Shown here: in pieces, positions 39,761 to 51,400 of the stretch | Layout: each line of letters starts with the position of its first letter | Position numbering within the stretch: position 1 is the first letter of the stretch | Assembly (NCBI GenBank): GCA_012845835.1 | Contig: JABAKD010000028.1 | Coordinates: 1,743,501-1,807,500, forward strand | Length of the DNA: 64,000 nucleotides | Source of the DNA: Undaria pinnatifida | Taxonomy: Eukaryota; Sar; Phaeophyceae; Laminariales; Alariaceae | Reading direction: 5' to 3' | Made by a program: the position numbers and the translations under genes | Notes under the pieces: model-generated | Told to the model about the DNA's origin: nothing | What the model saw: the letters and a program-made list of their open reading frames with translations, nothing else | Database searches by the model: none

Positions 39761-41600
39761 TGCGGATGTCGGTAGTGCTGTTGTTGGTATTGTCTTGGGG
39801 GTTAGTTAGCGGACGACAGGGCTGTCTCTGGGACTGGAACTAATGAAGAAGAGCGCCGGGGTTGTTCGAGATGGACATTTACACCTTCCGCCCCTAACAT
39901 CGTCACGGAGGTTCGCCTGCAGTATGGCCCAGATGATGGGTTGATATCGGGCACTTCTTGGGCTACGGTCATAAATTTGTTTCCGTACTTGCAGCCTCAA
40001 CTATTATTAAGAGGTCAGCTTCCTACCACAGGTAGTTCTTATGTGAAACTCCAAGCGACATTACCAACCCATCATTGGGGCTGTACGGCAGGTGAAACCC
40101 CGTGGCGCCGTTATCGGCGATCGCGAGCAACACCCGTACTCAACTTCTATAGTTCAACTCCTCATCTCACGCAGATCGATTGCGAAGAGAATATTATCAA
40201 ACCCACTCACGACCACCGGAGGTACAGCACGATTCACTACCCCTACTGTAGCTGCGGTTGTCGTTGGTTTTTTTTTAGTCATATTATCTTGGGGGCTGGT
40301 TTGCACGTGACACAGTTGTCAGTGGGGGGTCGAGACATGTATGTAAGTAGAGTCCCGGTGATGCTCGCGATGAGCGTTTGCAAATTTCGTCAGTAACGGT
40401 GCCACGGGGTTGCATTTGCCGTACAGCCATGGTGGGTTGGCATTGAACGTCTCTAGGGCTAGCGTCACAAACTTGTGTTTGTAATTACAGCTTCTATTGC
40501 AAGGCTTGCTTCCCACCGAAAACAGTTCTCGTGTACGTTTCCAACCGACAATACCAAACCATCACCATGGGCTGTACGACAGGCGAAACTCCGCGGCGCC
40601 GTCATCGGCGAAACATATTAACATCTACTGCGAGCAAAGTCCTTACGCTTCTATGGTGCGACTCCCACTCACAAGCTGTCTCACGCCAACGAATCCCGCA
40701 GCGTACGTCGACAAAGTCACGTCTGACAACCGGAGATATAGCAGGCATTGTCCCTTCAAGACAACATCGGCGATGTTTCGTGTGGATGTTGGGGGGAAGA
40801 TGCAGTACCTACTGCTGTAGATGCGGTTGTCAATAGTGGCATTGTTGATATTCTCTTGGGGGTTGGTTTGCAGGTGACAGTGTTACCCGTAGGACTTGGA
40901 CTAAAGCATTAGGGTACGGGTGTTTCTGGCGATTGGCGTTGATATGTCCCGACGTTAACAGCGCCACGGAGTTTCGCCTCCCGTACAGCATAATGATGGG
41001 TTTATATTGCGCGTTTCTTGGTCTACCCCGCAAACAACGTATGGCCACTTACAGCCTATTGTATTGGGCCTGCCTCCCACCAGAGGTAGCTCTCGTGCGC
41101 AACTCAGGCGCCAGAAATGCTGAATACCACGCTATCATCATGGGCTGTACGACAGGCGAAACTTCGTGGCGCCGTTACAGCCCGGAACACACAACGACCC
41201 ATCGCGAGCAACACCAGTCCTTTGCTTATACGGCCCGACTCCCACTGACAACCCTGTCACACGCACGGCGATGCCGAAGATAGTATCAATAAAACCTCCA
41301 CCGACAAGTTGCCATTTAGTGGCTTTGCTGATACTATCTTGGGGATTGGTTTGCGTGTGACAAGATTGCCAGATGGAGGTCGGGCTATAGAAGAAGTAGA
41401 ACACCGGTGTTGCTTGCAATGGGCGTTTGCATGTTTTGCCGTTGACGACGCCACGGAGTTTTTCCTGCCGTGCAATCCTGATGATGGATTGGTGTTGAGC
41501 GTTTCATTGGCCAGTGTCACAAACTCGTGCTCATATATACAGCCGGAATTACGGCGCCTAGAGGTAGTTCTCATGTGGGCCATGAGCTCCAAGTAACAAT
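39761..41600. repeat. Array of long inverted repeats, block 2 (about four units)
   Basis: Units at about 39761-40240, 40248-40745, 40815-41305 and a truncated one at 41308-41600, with the same arms as block 1. A lone right-arm fragment follows at about 42420-42535. Block 1 with its spacer and block 2 with its spacer suggest a duplication of about 3.8 kb. Confidence 0.85.
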
Positions 41601-41609
41601 TTGTACAGG

Positions 41610-42410
41610 TACTATCGTATATGAGGCTGTGTATCATACCCCCAGTGATTAAATGTTGGGCTCTAAAACACTCATCACCTGGTGTGGTATACTCCAGAGG
41701 TGTTCTAGAACGGGATCCGGTGATCAATCGGGTGGTCATCGATAAAATTCATTACCGGGCGACACACTACATTCTAGGGAGTGATAACAAGGGGCGCGAT
41801 AACGGTGGTTACAAAGGCCTGCCACACTCCAAGCACGCTGCAGAGTCTTGCGATTGCCCCTACCGCCCTCGCCCCCCCCCAAGGGGTTGTGGTTAGGGTT
41901 AGGATTAGGTGTGGTCCTGTATCGATCTGGCCCGACATACAACATTGAAGTTGACCATAAACGAACGGTACGAACATTGTTGCCGTGCTCGTCTATCATC
42001 TCGGAGGTGCAGACTGGGGGTGTCATACCGGCTGTTATGGGGCATGACACCGCAGGGGGTGCGGTATACAGCGAACCCGGGTGATAAATCGTGTGGTTGT
42101 TTTTAGATTAAAAGTATTTCATCACCCGGGTGGTATACTCCAAGGGCGTAATATACAGCGTCCCGGCTGATATACACTGTCATATAGGGTAGGCAGTATG
42201 ATCCTAGGGACCGACCACTGCTAAGTAGGGCGTTTCTGGCTCTCTTTTCTGGTCACTCACACAAGGAGGGTGCTCGCTCGGTTGATTGAATGTTGTATCT
42301 TGCATCATTATGCTCTTGTTGTCGTCTGCTTTCTAAACGAAGGGAGCCGGTTCATCCTCATCATGATGAGGCACTACAAATTATAACGCCGTGGGGAAGA
42401 CGGGAGATAC
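41610..42410. other. Intergenic sequence with repeated CATCACC...GGTATACTCC words
   Basis: CATCACCTGGTGTGGTATAC at about 41667 and CATCACCCGGGTGGTATACT at about 42120 are related. AACACTCATCACC and GTATACAGCG words recur. No gene seen. Confidence 0.45.
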
Positions 42411-42799
42411 TCCTAACAACCGTTTAATACCAACCCAACACCGGTACTCTGTTGCTGCATACCGGTATAAGCCCGACCCTCACTGGCAAATCAAATCCTG
42501 ACACACGAAAACCAATCTCTCAGAGAACATCGAAAAATAAATATTGTACCAACAAAGACATATTGTACCAACTACTGTACGTACTTAATGCGAGTTGCCA
42601 GTATGCACTTACTTATGTTTGTCTTTTTCCTGAGTGGGCTCGGTTGGTACACCCCTGGCCCTTCAAGACCTCCCACTTGAACACCGCCTCCTTCCACTGC
42701 TTGCGGGAGGGTTCAGCTTTTCTTTGATTTCTGGTCACTTTTTGTTTTTTACTTGCACGAAGTATCATCATACCGGATCCCAGCTGAGCTCAGCTTGGT

Positions 42800-43105
42800 T
42801 GGTGTCGCGCGGTGCCGTGCCCTGCCGTGCGGCGCGGCGTGGTGCAGTGCGGTGCGGTGCCGTGCTGTGTCGTGCAGCGTGCTTTGCTGTATTCATTCTT
42901 CGTACCAGTATCATTCAAAGTATCATACCAGGTGCCGGTACTATTACTGTACACCAGGCTAGTACGAACACATTGTTGATAAACAAAAAATGCATCCCCA
43001 GCTCAACTTAGCCCAGCTATAGCTCAGCAGCGCAGCGCAACCGTGCGGTGCCGTGCCTTTCCCTGCGGTAGGGTGCTGTGACGTGTTGCGCTGTGATTCC
43101 TTTCT
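42800..43105 (+). repeat. GTGC(C/G)-rich low-complexity tracts
   Basis: Runs of GTGCGGTGCCGTGC-like words at about 42810-42890 and 43040-43100. Confidence 0.6.
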
Positions 43106-43175
43106 AACATAAAGCAACAGGTATCATGCGAGTACCAGGTACCAGGTACCGGTATGTACGTACGCTCGTTTTTTT

Positions 43176-43690
43176 CAGGGCTTTTCACGGGTCATGACCC
43201 AACCCGCGGGTCGGGTCAAGGGGGTTTCAAAATCTCGCGGGTCGGGTCGGGTCGGGTCAAAACGTTTCAAAATGTTACGGGTCGGTCGGGTCGGGTCGGG
43301 TCAAGAGGTTTCAAAATCTCGCGGGTCGAGTCTGGTCGGGTCAATAGTGTTCAAAATATCGCGGGTCGGGCCAGGTCGGGTCGGGCCAGGTCGGGTCGGG
43401 TCAGGTCGGGTCGGGTCAAGAGGTTTCAAAATCTCACGAGTCGGGTCGGGTCGGGTCAAGAGGCTTTCAAAATCTCGCGGGTCAGGTCGGGCTATGACCC
43501 GCGAGATACAGGTCACTCGCGGGTCAAGCCCCCATGACCCGCGGGTTATTTTTGGCTGACCCGCGGGTCGAACCCAATCTGGCCTGCGTATTCGCCTTTT
43601 TCAAACTTATAGCTGCCTGCCGGAGGGTCCATGCCGTGCCGTCGCCTCGCAGGTCGGGCCCGCGGATCCGACCCGCGGGTCCGAAAATGA
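43176..43690. mobile_element. GGGTC-array element, copy 2 (one clear terminus)
   Basis: Starts CAGGGCTTTTCACGGGTCAT and continues as units of roughly 40-55 bp (AAAATCTCGCGGGTCGGGTC, GGGTCAAGAGGTTTC). The right end loses regularity after about 43560 and no matching inverted terminus is clear. Confidence 0.5.
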
Positions 43691-43699
43691 CACAAATCT

Positions 43700-45000
43700 T
43701 TCCGCTTCCGGCATGAAAACCTCTCTAGCCCCGATACTCCGATCGTATGTTATCATAGCGTCCAGAAACATCAACCAGACAGCAACGTCTCGTATCAGGC
43801 ATAAAGCATTACTACGCGAATCCCCGTGTCGGATGAAGCCGTAAGTATTATTCAGGTATGATGCCATCCATCCAAGTCCACTAGAACAAGCCAGGCCACA
43901 CACTCTTGCTGCATTGCAGGGGGCAGCAACAAAGACGACAGATGGCAGTATAAGAACCCGTGTACGACACATACGTACACATTGGATGCCCGGTATGAAA
44001 TTTATAGGGCTGGGCCCTGGTAGCTCTAGCCAGCACAGCATGTACTGGCTGCGTCATATGCCAGTACACTGGACCCGACAGTGCACTAGTGGTGGCGGCA
44101 AAGCCGCGACCCTTCCCCCCCCCCGGCTGGTGAGGGGGGCCCGCCGGAGGCGCCCCCGGAGGGCCCCGCTGGAGGCGCTCTGCCGGAGGCCCGTTTTTAC
44201 GCGTTTTGGCTTCACTAGAGCTGGAAAAAACGGCGGTTTTGGACAAGTTTCAACCGAAACTTGTTGGTAGATTGACTAAAAAAAAAAAGGAGAAGAGCAA
44301 ACGCGAGCGAAGCATATATATATCGTATGATGGACAGGAGTGCGCGGAAATACGGCACACTTCAGCACACAGCCTAGATACCGAGAAGGTGGAACATGTT
44401 TGAAGTGCGCCAAACCGAATCGCTACAAAATAAAATTGCGAAATGATGGCCTCAGAGACGTCTATATTCACGTACACATCCATTTATTGTATTATTCCAA
44501 ACATATGTTTATTCAGATTCTCCGCCGAAAACAAGAACAGACCGGAAATCCCGACTTATCGAGGTAGCGCTGATGGCAACACATACCACGTAATAACAAT
44601 TCTGACAGCCATATAGTTCAAACCCTTGAACACAGGGGAGACTCCCACCTGCACTACAGAATACCAAAAAACAAACATCCTTAGCAATACAAAATTGAAC
44701 AAAACACGAGATGCAGCTCGAAACGTTGAAGAACTACTGTCAGCAAACCATAATGCGACTTCGTCCATTGTGCTCACGGCCTCCCTCACTGCCTCCCTCA
44801 CTCCCCTTTCTACGCGTTCTGCGTGCCCTCTCTGCTCTTAGCTCTTACGGGGTGAATTTGGTTGGGTTTCCGTTTTTAATTTGGCGTTTCGTAGAACGTA
44901 CGTAAAGTGTAAGTACTGGCACCCTGGCCGCCCCCTCAGCCAGTACCGTAATACTGCCAGTACACTGACAGTACATACTGGACCAGGGCCCAGCTCTAGA
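43700..45000. other. Intergenic sequence without recognised genes
   Basis: A GC-rich patch at 44085-44200 (GGAGGCGCCCCCGGAGGGCC) and a purine run near 44280-44300. Open frames here show no recognisable domain. Confidence 0.4.
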
Positions 45001-45005
45001 AATTT

Positions 45006-45239
45006 CTCATACCAGTACGAAATGTGACCAAACATAAAAAGGCAAGGGCAGTCGTCGTCGAAGCAGCAGCAGCAGCACTGGCAACAGCAAGCACCAGCAG
45101 AGGACCCCGGATCCTCGCGGATCGCAGCCCCTGCTGACAGATCCACCGCCCCAGTTGTGGGCTTGCTGCCAGAAGCGGCTCAGCTAGGCTGCTTGCTGGG
45201 GCCGGAGACTGCATACGATACGTAGATAAATAGATAGAG

Positions 45240-45322
<83 letters not shown>

Positions 45323-45390
45323 CAGATAGATAGATAGATAGATAGATAGACTAGATAGATAGATAGACTAGATAGATAGATAGATGGACG

Positions 45391-45464
<74 letters not shown>

Positions 45465-45571
45465 ATATATGGACAGATAGATAGATAGATGGATAGATTC
45501 GTAGATAGATATATAGATAGATGGATGGATAGATTCGTAGATAGATGTATATCTAGATAGATAGGTAGATG

Positions 45572-45663
<92 letters not shown>

Positions 45664-45912
45664 CAGTAAGTAGCTAGCTCGACAATTATCATACCAGTAA
45701 GAAATGTGACCAAACGTAAAAAAGCAAGAGCAGTCACTCGTCGTCGAAGCAGCAGCAGTACAACAGCAGCAGCACTGGCAGCAGCAAGCATCAGCAGCAG
45801 ACAACGCATCCTCGCGGATCGTACCCCCTGCTGACAAATCCACCGCCTCAATTGTGAGCTTGCTGCCGGAGGCGGCTCAGCTAGGCTGCTTGCCGGGGCC
45901 GGAGACTGCATA
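45006..45912. repeat. Direct repeats of about 215 bp flanking a GATA array
   Basis: 45006-45215 and 45687-45912 are close copies (TCATACCAGTA-GAAATGTGACC through GCCGGAGACTGCAT). They bracket the tetranucleotide array. Confidence 0.9.
45222..45663 (+). repeat. (GATA)n microsatellite, about 440 bp
   Basis: Almost pure GATA/TAGA with scattered interruptions (GACTAGATAG, GGACGAGATAG). Long open frames through it encode only YLSI repeats and are artefacts. Confidence 0.97.
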
Positions 45913-46179
45913 GAGAACTAGCTCGCTCGTCCTGTCGCTCGTCGGGTCGACCCGGTGGTCCAGCGCTACGGGCGTGGCCATTTGCCCATGCGTGGGTTGC
46001 GGCCTCTTTCTCATTTTTCGCGCGCACACCACATCGTAATGCTGCAAACAACGCCGGTAAAAAAAGCAGAGAGCACGACATCCTGGGAAAAGTACGAGGG
46101 ACCAAGGACCAACCAACCGACCAAGGTATATAGACTATATATATCCAGACATGTTTGACCTGTGACTTTTCGACTTTAA

Positions 46180-46560
46180 CCCGTGAGATATATCACGGGT
46201 CCAGTCGACTCGACCCGCATGAACCCGCACCTCACGGGTCACTCGGAGTGTGGCGGGTCGGGTCGGGTCGGGTCAACAGGCTTTCAACATCTCGCGGGTC
46301 GGATCGGGTCGGGTCAGGAGGTTTTCAAAACCTCACGGGTCGGGTTGGGTCGGGTCAAGAGGTTTTAAAATCTCGTGGGTCGGGTCGGGTCCGGTCAAGA
46401 CGTCTCGAAATTCTCGCAGGTCGGGTCGGGTCCGGTCAAGACGTCTCGAATTCTCGCGGGTCGGGTCGGGTCAGCTGACCACTGACTCGACCCGACCTGA
46501 CCCGACCCGATGCGACCCGACCCGACCGGCGAGATTTGACCTGACCCGTGAAAAGCCCTG
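46180..46560. mobile_element. GGGTC-array element, copy 3 (one clear terminus)
   Basis: GGGTCGGGTC arrays alternate with AGGTTTTCAAAACCTC-type words, then switch to GACCC and end GACCCGTGAAAAGCCCTG, the exact complement of the start of the element at 43176. The left end near 46165-46200 is degenerate. Confidence 0.55.
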
Positions 46561-46954
46561 TTTATTTTTTGCCTTCTTCATTTGATTGTCCGCACTCGGT
46601 CCTTTGCATGTTTTTCCCCCCCGCAAAATTACACCCGAACTGCCAATCAGAGCGTGACATCGCGACATCGCCATCAAGCGCACAGCATAGCACAGGGCAA
46701 TCAGCTCTGCACAAGTGGCTCTTGGCATTATCAAAACGCTGGTTGCACCAAATCATGGACCTCTTCTTCCTGCCCCCTTCACATTAAGTTGTGTTCTTTG
46801 TTGCGCTAAGCCGCCCGCGGTGCGGAGCTCTTGTAACCTTGTACGGCAAACAACGGACACATGCCAATGCATGTATTTGCATGATCCGTGGGATCCGTTT
46901 CACAAGAACGACCCGCACTATTTTTAAATATTTTAATCCTGGTCTCCATTTTCA

Positions 46955-47207
46955 GACATCATGGAGGAACCGCTTGCCGGCGTACACAGGTGAACGGGAA
47001 TCGCAACGGCTAAATCAGGCGTTCGGTGAGGATCAACCGGACGGAGTGATCGTGGTGACCTTGGGTATCAAGAACCGGACGAAGAAACACACACACGAGA
47101 TCCAAACTGCCACTACCACGACGCCGCTACTAGAAGCAGCCCCCCCCCCCCGAAAGCTGACGGAGGATAATAGCCTCCATGGGCAGTGCCTAAGGCAAAC
47201 CAACTAG
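46955..47207 (+). other. Unassigned open frame, possible exon remnant
   Basis: After a TTTTCAG/ACATCATGG junction a frame reads TSWRNRLPAYTGERESQRLN and PDGVIVVTLGIKNRTKKHTH without a stop until 47207. Composition looks coding-like, but I do not recognise the protein and no neighbouring exon joins to it. It could be a transposon or gene fragment. Confidence 0.25.
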
Positions 47208-47209
47208 CA

Positions 47210-48058
47210 ACGTCACTGAACCTTAGGCGCCGGCATGTCCAACAACTGCTGCATGGGTCACGACCCGAAATTGCCCACCGCTCGTGGTTCGGCCGAGTAT
47301 CGGCGCTCACCTTCTGGATGCAAGAGGCCCCGCGCACCACAAGAGCGCGGCGTGAGGACGTGGGAGGTCCAGACCACCACCGATCTGAAGTTTTTTTCTC
47401 TTCTGTCTTCGTTGTCAGCGCGCCTGCTCAAGCGCAGGCAAGGGCATGGTATGCTGGGACAGGCACGGGCGCGGAAAACAGCGAAGTGGAAGACGAAAAA
47501 CGAAAAACGAAAAACGAAATAACAAAAAACTGGAATCATGTCGTAGTCCCCCTGCTCCCTGCTAAGAAAGGCTCTTCAATATTAACTCCACATTATTAAC
47601 CGACCGCCGACCGCCGACAGCGGCAGCGAACAGCAAACTCGGACAGAGTTGCTGCATGCTGCTGAGCGAGGGGGAGAAAAGTGGCTAGTTTCCGACTCTC
47701 AGCATAGGATAGCAAGATTATTTATGTTGGTGATTACACATATCATCAAGTATCCTCGTCATAAGTACAACATTATTATAGGACAGAGCTTACAGCACAG
47801 AGCTTGGCTCCAGCTGAGGATTGTGTAAAAACAAATAATGGAACCTGGCGATTCATTACATGCGGTGCAATTGTCATGGATGTTCGAATCATCATGTGTT
47901 GTCATCTATGATCGCAGCCGCTCCCGTGAAACAGCGCACACGCAGCGTAAGCAGCGTACAACAACGCACGGAGTGGGCTAAAGGGTTACCACCTCGAAAG
48001 TAAAGGGAAACTGAGGCGAGCTCTGCAAAGCCCACCCCACAAGAGCGTCTCGGAAAAC
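47210..48058. promoter_or_regulatory. Probable 5' flank and promoter of the SDR gene
   Basis: About 0.85 kb with no supported gene, ending at the ATG at 48059. I see no convincing TATA box or initiator, so this is assigned by position only. Confidence 0.3.
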
Positions 48059-48403
48059 ATGTCCAAAGTCTCCTCAACACTGGCCTTATGTCTTGCTCGT
48101 ACGACAGCAGCACTCTTGCTGGCAATGCTCGTCGTTTCCACTGCGGAAGCATTCATACCCGCCGCCACCACCACCACCAGGACAGCGCGGTCATCAGCCC
48201 CCAACCTTGCCAGTACCGACCGTCAGTTCTCCTCTCGATTTCCCTCGAGGATGTCGGCGGAGGTGGGAGATCTAGAAGGCACCGTTGCGGTCGTAACGGG
48301 GTCGTCTCGCGGCATTGGCAAGGGGATAGCGATTACCCTCGGGCAGCGTGGATGCACCGTGTACGTTACGGGCAGGTCTGCGGGAGGCACCACGACGGAA
48401 CAG
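48059..48403 (+). CDS. SDR gene, exon 1 (presequence and TGxxxGxG)
   Basis: This ATG is chosen because it opens directly into the signal peptide. Another Met (residue 65) just before the SDR fold would give a cytosolic form if used. The donor is CAG/gtgagc. Confidence 0.9.
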
Positions 48404-51400
48404 GTGAGCAAGTGCTCGGTACTCGAGGGGTTAGAGTACTCTGATTGTGGACGCGTGTGGTGCGGTGTGCCGACAGGAACTGGACTGGACGACACGTTGG
48501 AGCCCCTGTACTTACATAGCTAGAAGGTTCTCAAGGTGTGCCCGTTTGCTTGTGCGAACACGACGCTGTTTTTTTGTTTGGTCTGGTTTGGTGAGTACAA
48601 ACAAAGCAAGAGTTACCGTTACATGGCTCACATATGTACTTCGTTGCTTCGAAGTACTCGTGCATGAAAATGTTTAACTTGTAAACATGACCATATAGTC
48701 TAAATGAGCATCAACCGGAATCTCTTTCTCCTGCAGGAACTAGGAGGAACCTTGGAGGAAACCGCTGCCGCGATCGATGCCGCTGGGGGCAAGGGGATTC
48801 CGGTGGCTTGCGACCACGCTGACGATGCGCAGGCAAGAGATATACACACACTGCCTCTTTGCGGCACCGCTCCTTGTCCGCACCCCGAAGGATGTGCCGT
48901 GGGTTCGACCTCACTCGTTTTTTTTCTTTGCGAGCGTGCGCGCTGGAGAATTAAGAATTGTCATGATAGTTTGTTCGTAGCCACTACCATAGCACTGGTA
49001 CGTGGCGAAGGGGAGAGCGCCGGAGATCAATGCTACACGGAAAGATTCGTCGAATCCGAAAGGGTACAGCTTTATAACCATCTCCCTCCCTCCCCGCGGT
49101 CTACGACCTCCTGTATCGAACCAAAGAGTGCTTAACTTTCGGTGGGTGGCCCCCCTGTTGGGTAACATAGTACGAAGTGCCAAGGTCCACAGGACGATTC
49201 ACTACAAAGGAGTTAGTTCGGTCAGCGGCATCCGAACGTTAGTGGATCCGGTGGATACCGCGTGGGAAACGCTCGAGAAACAACTACATCACGCCGCGCC
49301 CACACGCCGCGTGCGCTTCGGGCCGCGTCGTGTTGAGATAAGAATATCCCTCCCATTTAAATAAACTTTATCGCAACCTGGATTGGATAGTAAAGCTGCT
49401 CTTCTTTATCTCTTCCCAACGCACAAGTGAGTGACAAAGGGGACGCCTTTAATAGGCTAACCTGGCAGGGGGTACTCTGTGTCCCCATAGCAATCTCTTT
49501 AACAATGAAGCATGGAGGCATGCCCGTCTATACAAAACAAACATAGTGTGTTTTTTTCGTATTTTCCTCTCTCTAGGTCAAGGCCCTTTTCGAGAGGGTG
49601 GAGTCGGAACAGGGCAAGCTTGACGTACTGGTGAACAACGCGTTTACGCTGGGGCCGGGCGATCAGCTCAAGACCAAGTTTTGGAAGCAAGGGGTGAGGG
49701 CCGTGCAGTAATGGTGCGCGAAGAAAAGTAAGTAAACATCGCGGCAAGGAGACCCGCGGAAATGTCTCCTGTGCCTTCCAACTGCTCCGCAGGAAATAAT
49801 ACCTCCCGACAGCCGATATATTCAATACCCCAGATACAGCGGTCGGGATTGCCCGGAATACCGTGACATTCCCGAGGCAATGACGGCAAAGTACGGCTAT
49901 TAATTGCCGGTGTTTTTTTTCTGGAGTATAGGAAAATGCATGGTAAGCGCGGGTATTGTTTAACATATTGACCGTACTGTTATCGACTCCGGTATCCATC
50001 ATTGCTATCTACCGCCCGCGCCACAAGGATTGCCTACCGATCGCCCGTCACAAGGATCGCCTACCGACCGCCCTTCACAAGGATTTCCTATCGCCCGCCC
50101 GCCACAATGACCATCTACCGACCACCCGCCACAATAATTTCCTACCGACTTCGCACACTGACCGTCTACCGCCCGCCCGCCACAACGATTGCCTACCGAC
50201 CGCCCACCACAAGGGTTTTCTACGGACCGCCCACCACAAGGACTTTCAACCTACTGCCTGCAGCAACAAACACGTGCCGACCACCCCGCATGAATTATTG
50301 CCTACCGCCCGCCCGCCGCCTACCGCCCGCCCGCACAGTGATCGTCTACCGACCGCCCCCGCTGACCATCTGGTTGTGCGTATAATTTTTTCTTATATTT
50401 GTCGCAACTCCCTGACCCTCAGGCAAACGCGTGGGACCCGTTGATGACGGTGGGTCTCCGGAGCCACTACATGGCCTCGTGCTTCGCTGCCCCCCTGATC
50501 ATTAAGTCGGCCAAAGATAGGGATAGGAAGCCGGGGATGATCGCCTGCGTGAGCTCGTTCGGCGGTCTGACTTATACGTAAGAGAGGGAGGGGGGGGGGG
50601 AAGGTGAGGGGATGGGGGGGGGGGGGGGGGGGGCAGAGAGAGAGGAAGAGAGAAACAGAGAGGGAGAAGGAAAGGGGAAGGGATAGACGAGAAGGAGCGA
50701 AAAAGAGGAAAGAGAGGGAGCGAAGGAGAGAGAGTTTTCGAAGAGAATGATGATTGCCCGCACGGCGCATTTTATTTTATTTTTCTTGGCAGTTTCAGTA
50801 GCAGCAGGAGATAAGGTATGACGGCACCCTGACCATCCGCTGCAATATTGAAATATGTGTATGGCGTTCGCTTCGGGGGTCAGCGTCGGCCACCAACCCA
50901 CCCGCTCACCCCCCCCCTCCTTCACTCTCTCGCTCGTTCCGCTCTCCCGCCCCCGTTGTACGTCAGATTTAACGTGGCGTATGGGGTGGGCAAGGCGGGA
51001 GTGGACAGGCTGGTGAAAGACATGGCGATCGGTAAGGCTCAAAAGGAGGCAAGCCGACAAATTACATCCAGATAATCTAGGTCCTATATTAGTCGACATA
51101 TACCGATGTAGACCATCTAGATTGGTATATATTGCACACCTCGAATAACGTAATAATCAACATTTGGCGTAAATGTTACGGGTACAGCGAAAACAAATTG
51201 TAAAATTACAATACTACGTTTACTACTTTCTGGGTTGTGTGATAACACAGTCTTTGTGTGTTATGCTATTGACGGGCGATCGCGTAACATAATGTTAGAG
51301 TGTTACCTTGATTCTGTATTAACCGCAGTATACGTGCTACGGTGTTAGGGTAGGCAACCCATAATGATTAACGCTATGTTAGTGTGTTAGCGGAATTACT

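Noticed and set aside
45351-45911. 186-codon minus-strand open frame
   Set aside because: It translates the GATA microsatellite (YLSI repeats) and the flanking CAG-rich duplicate.
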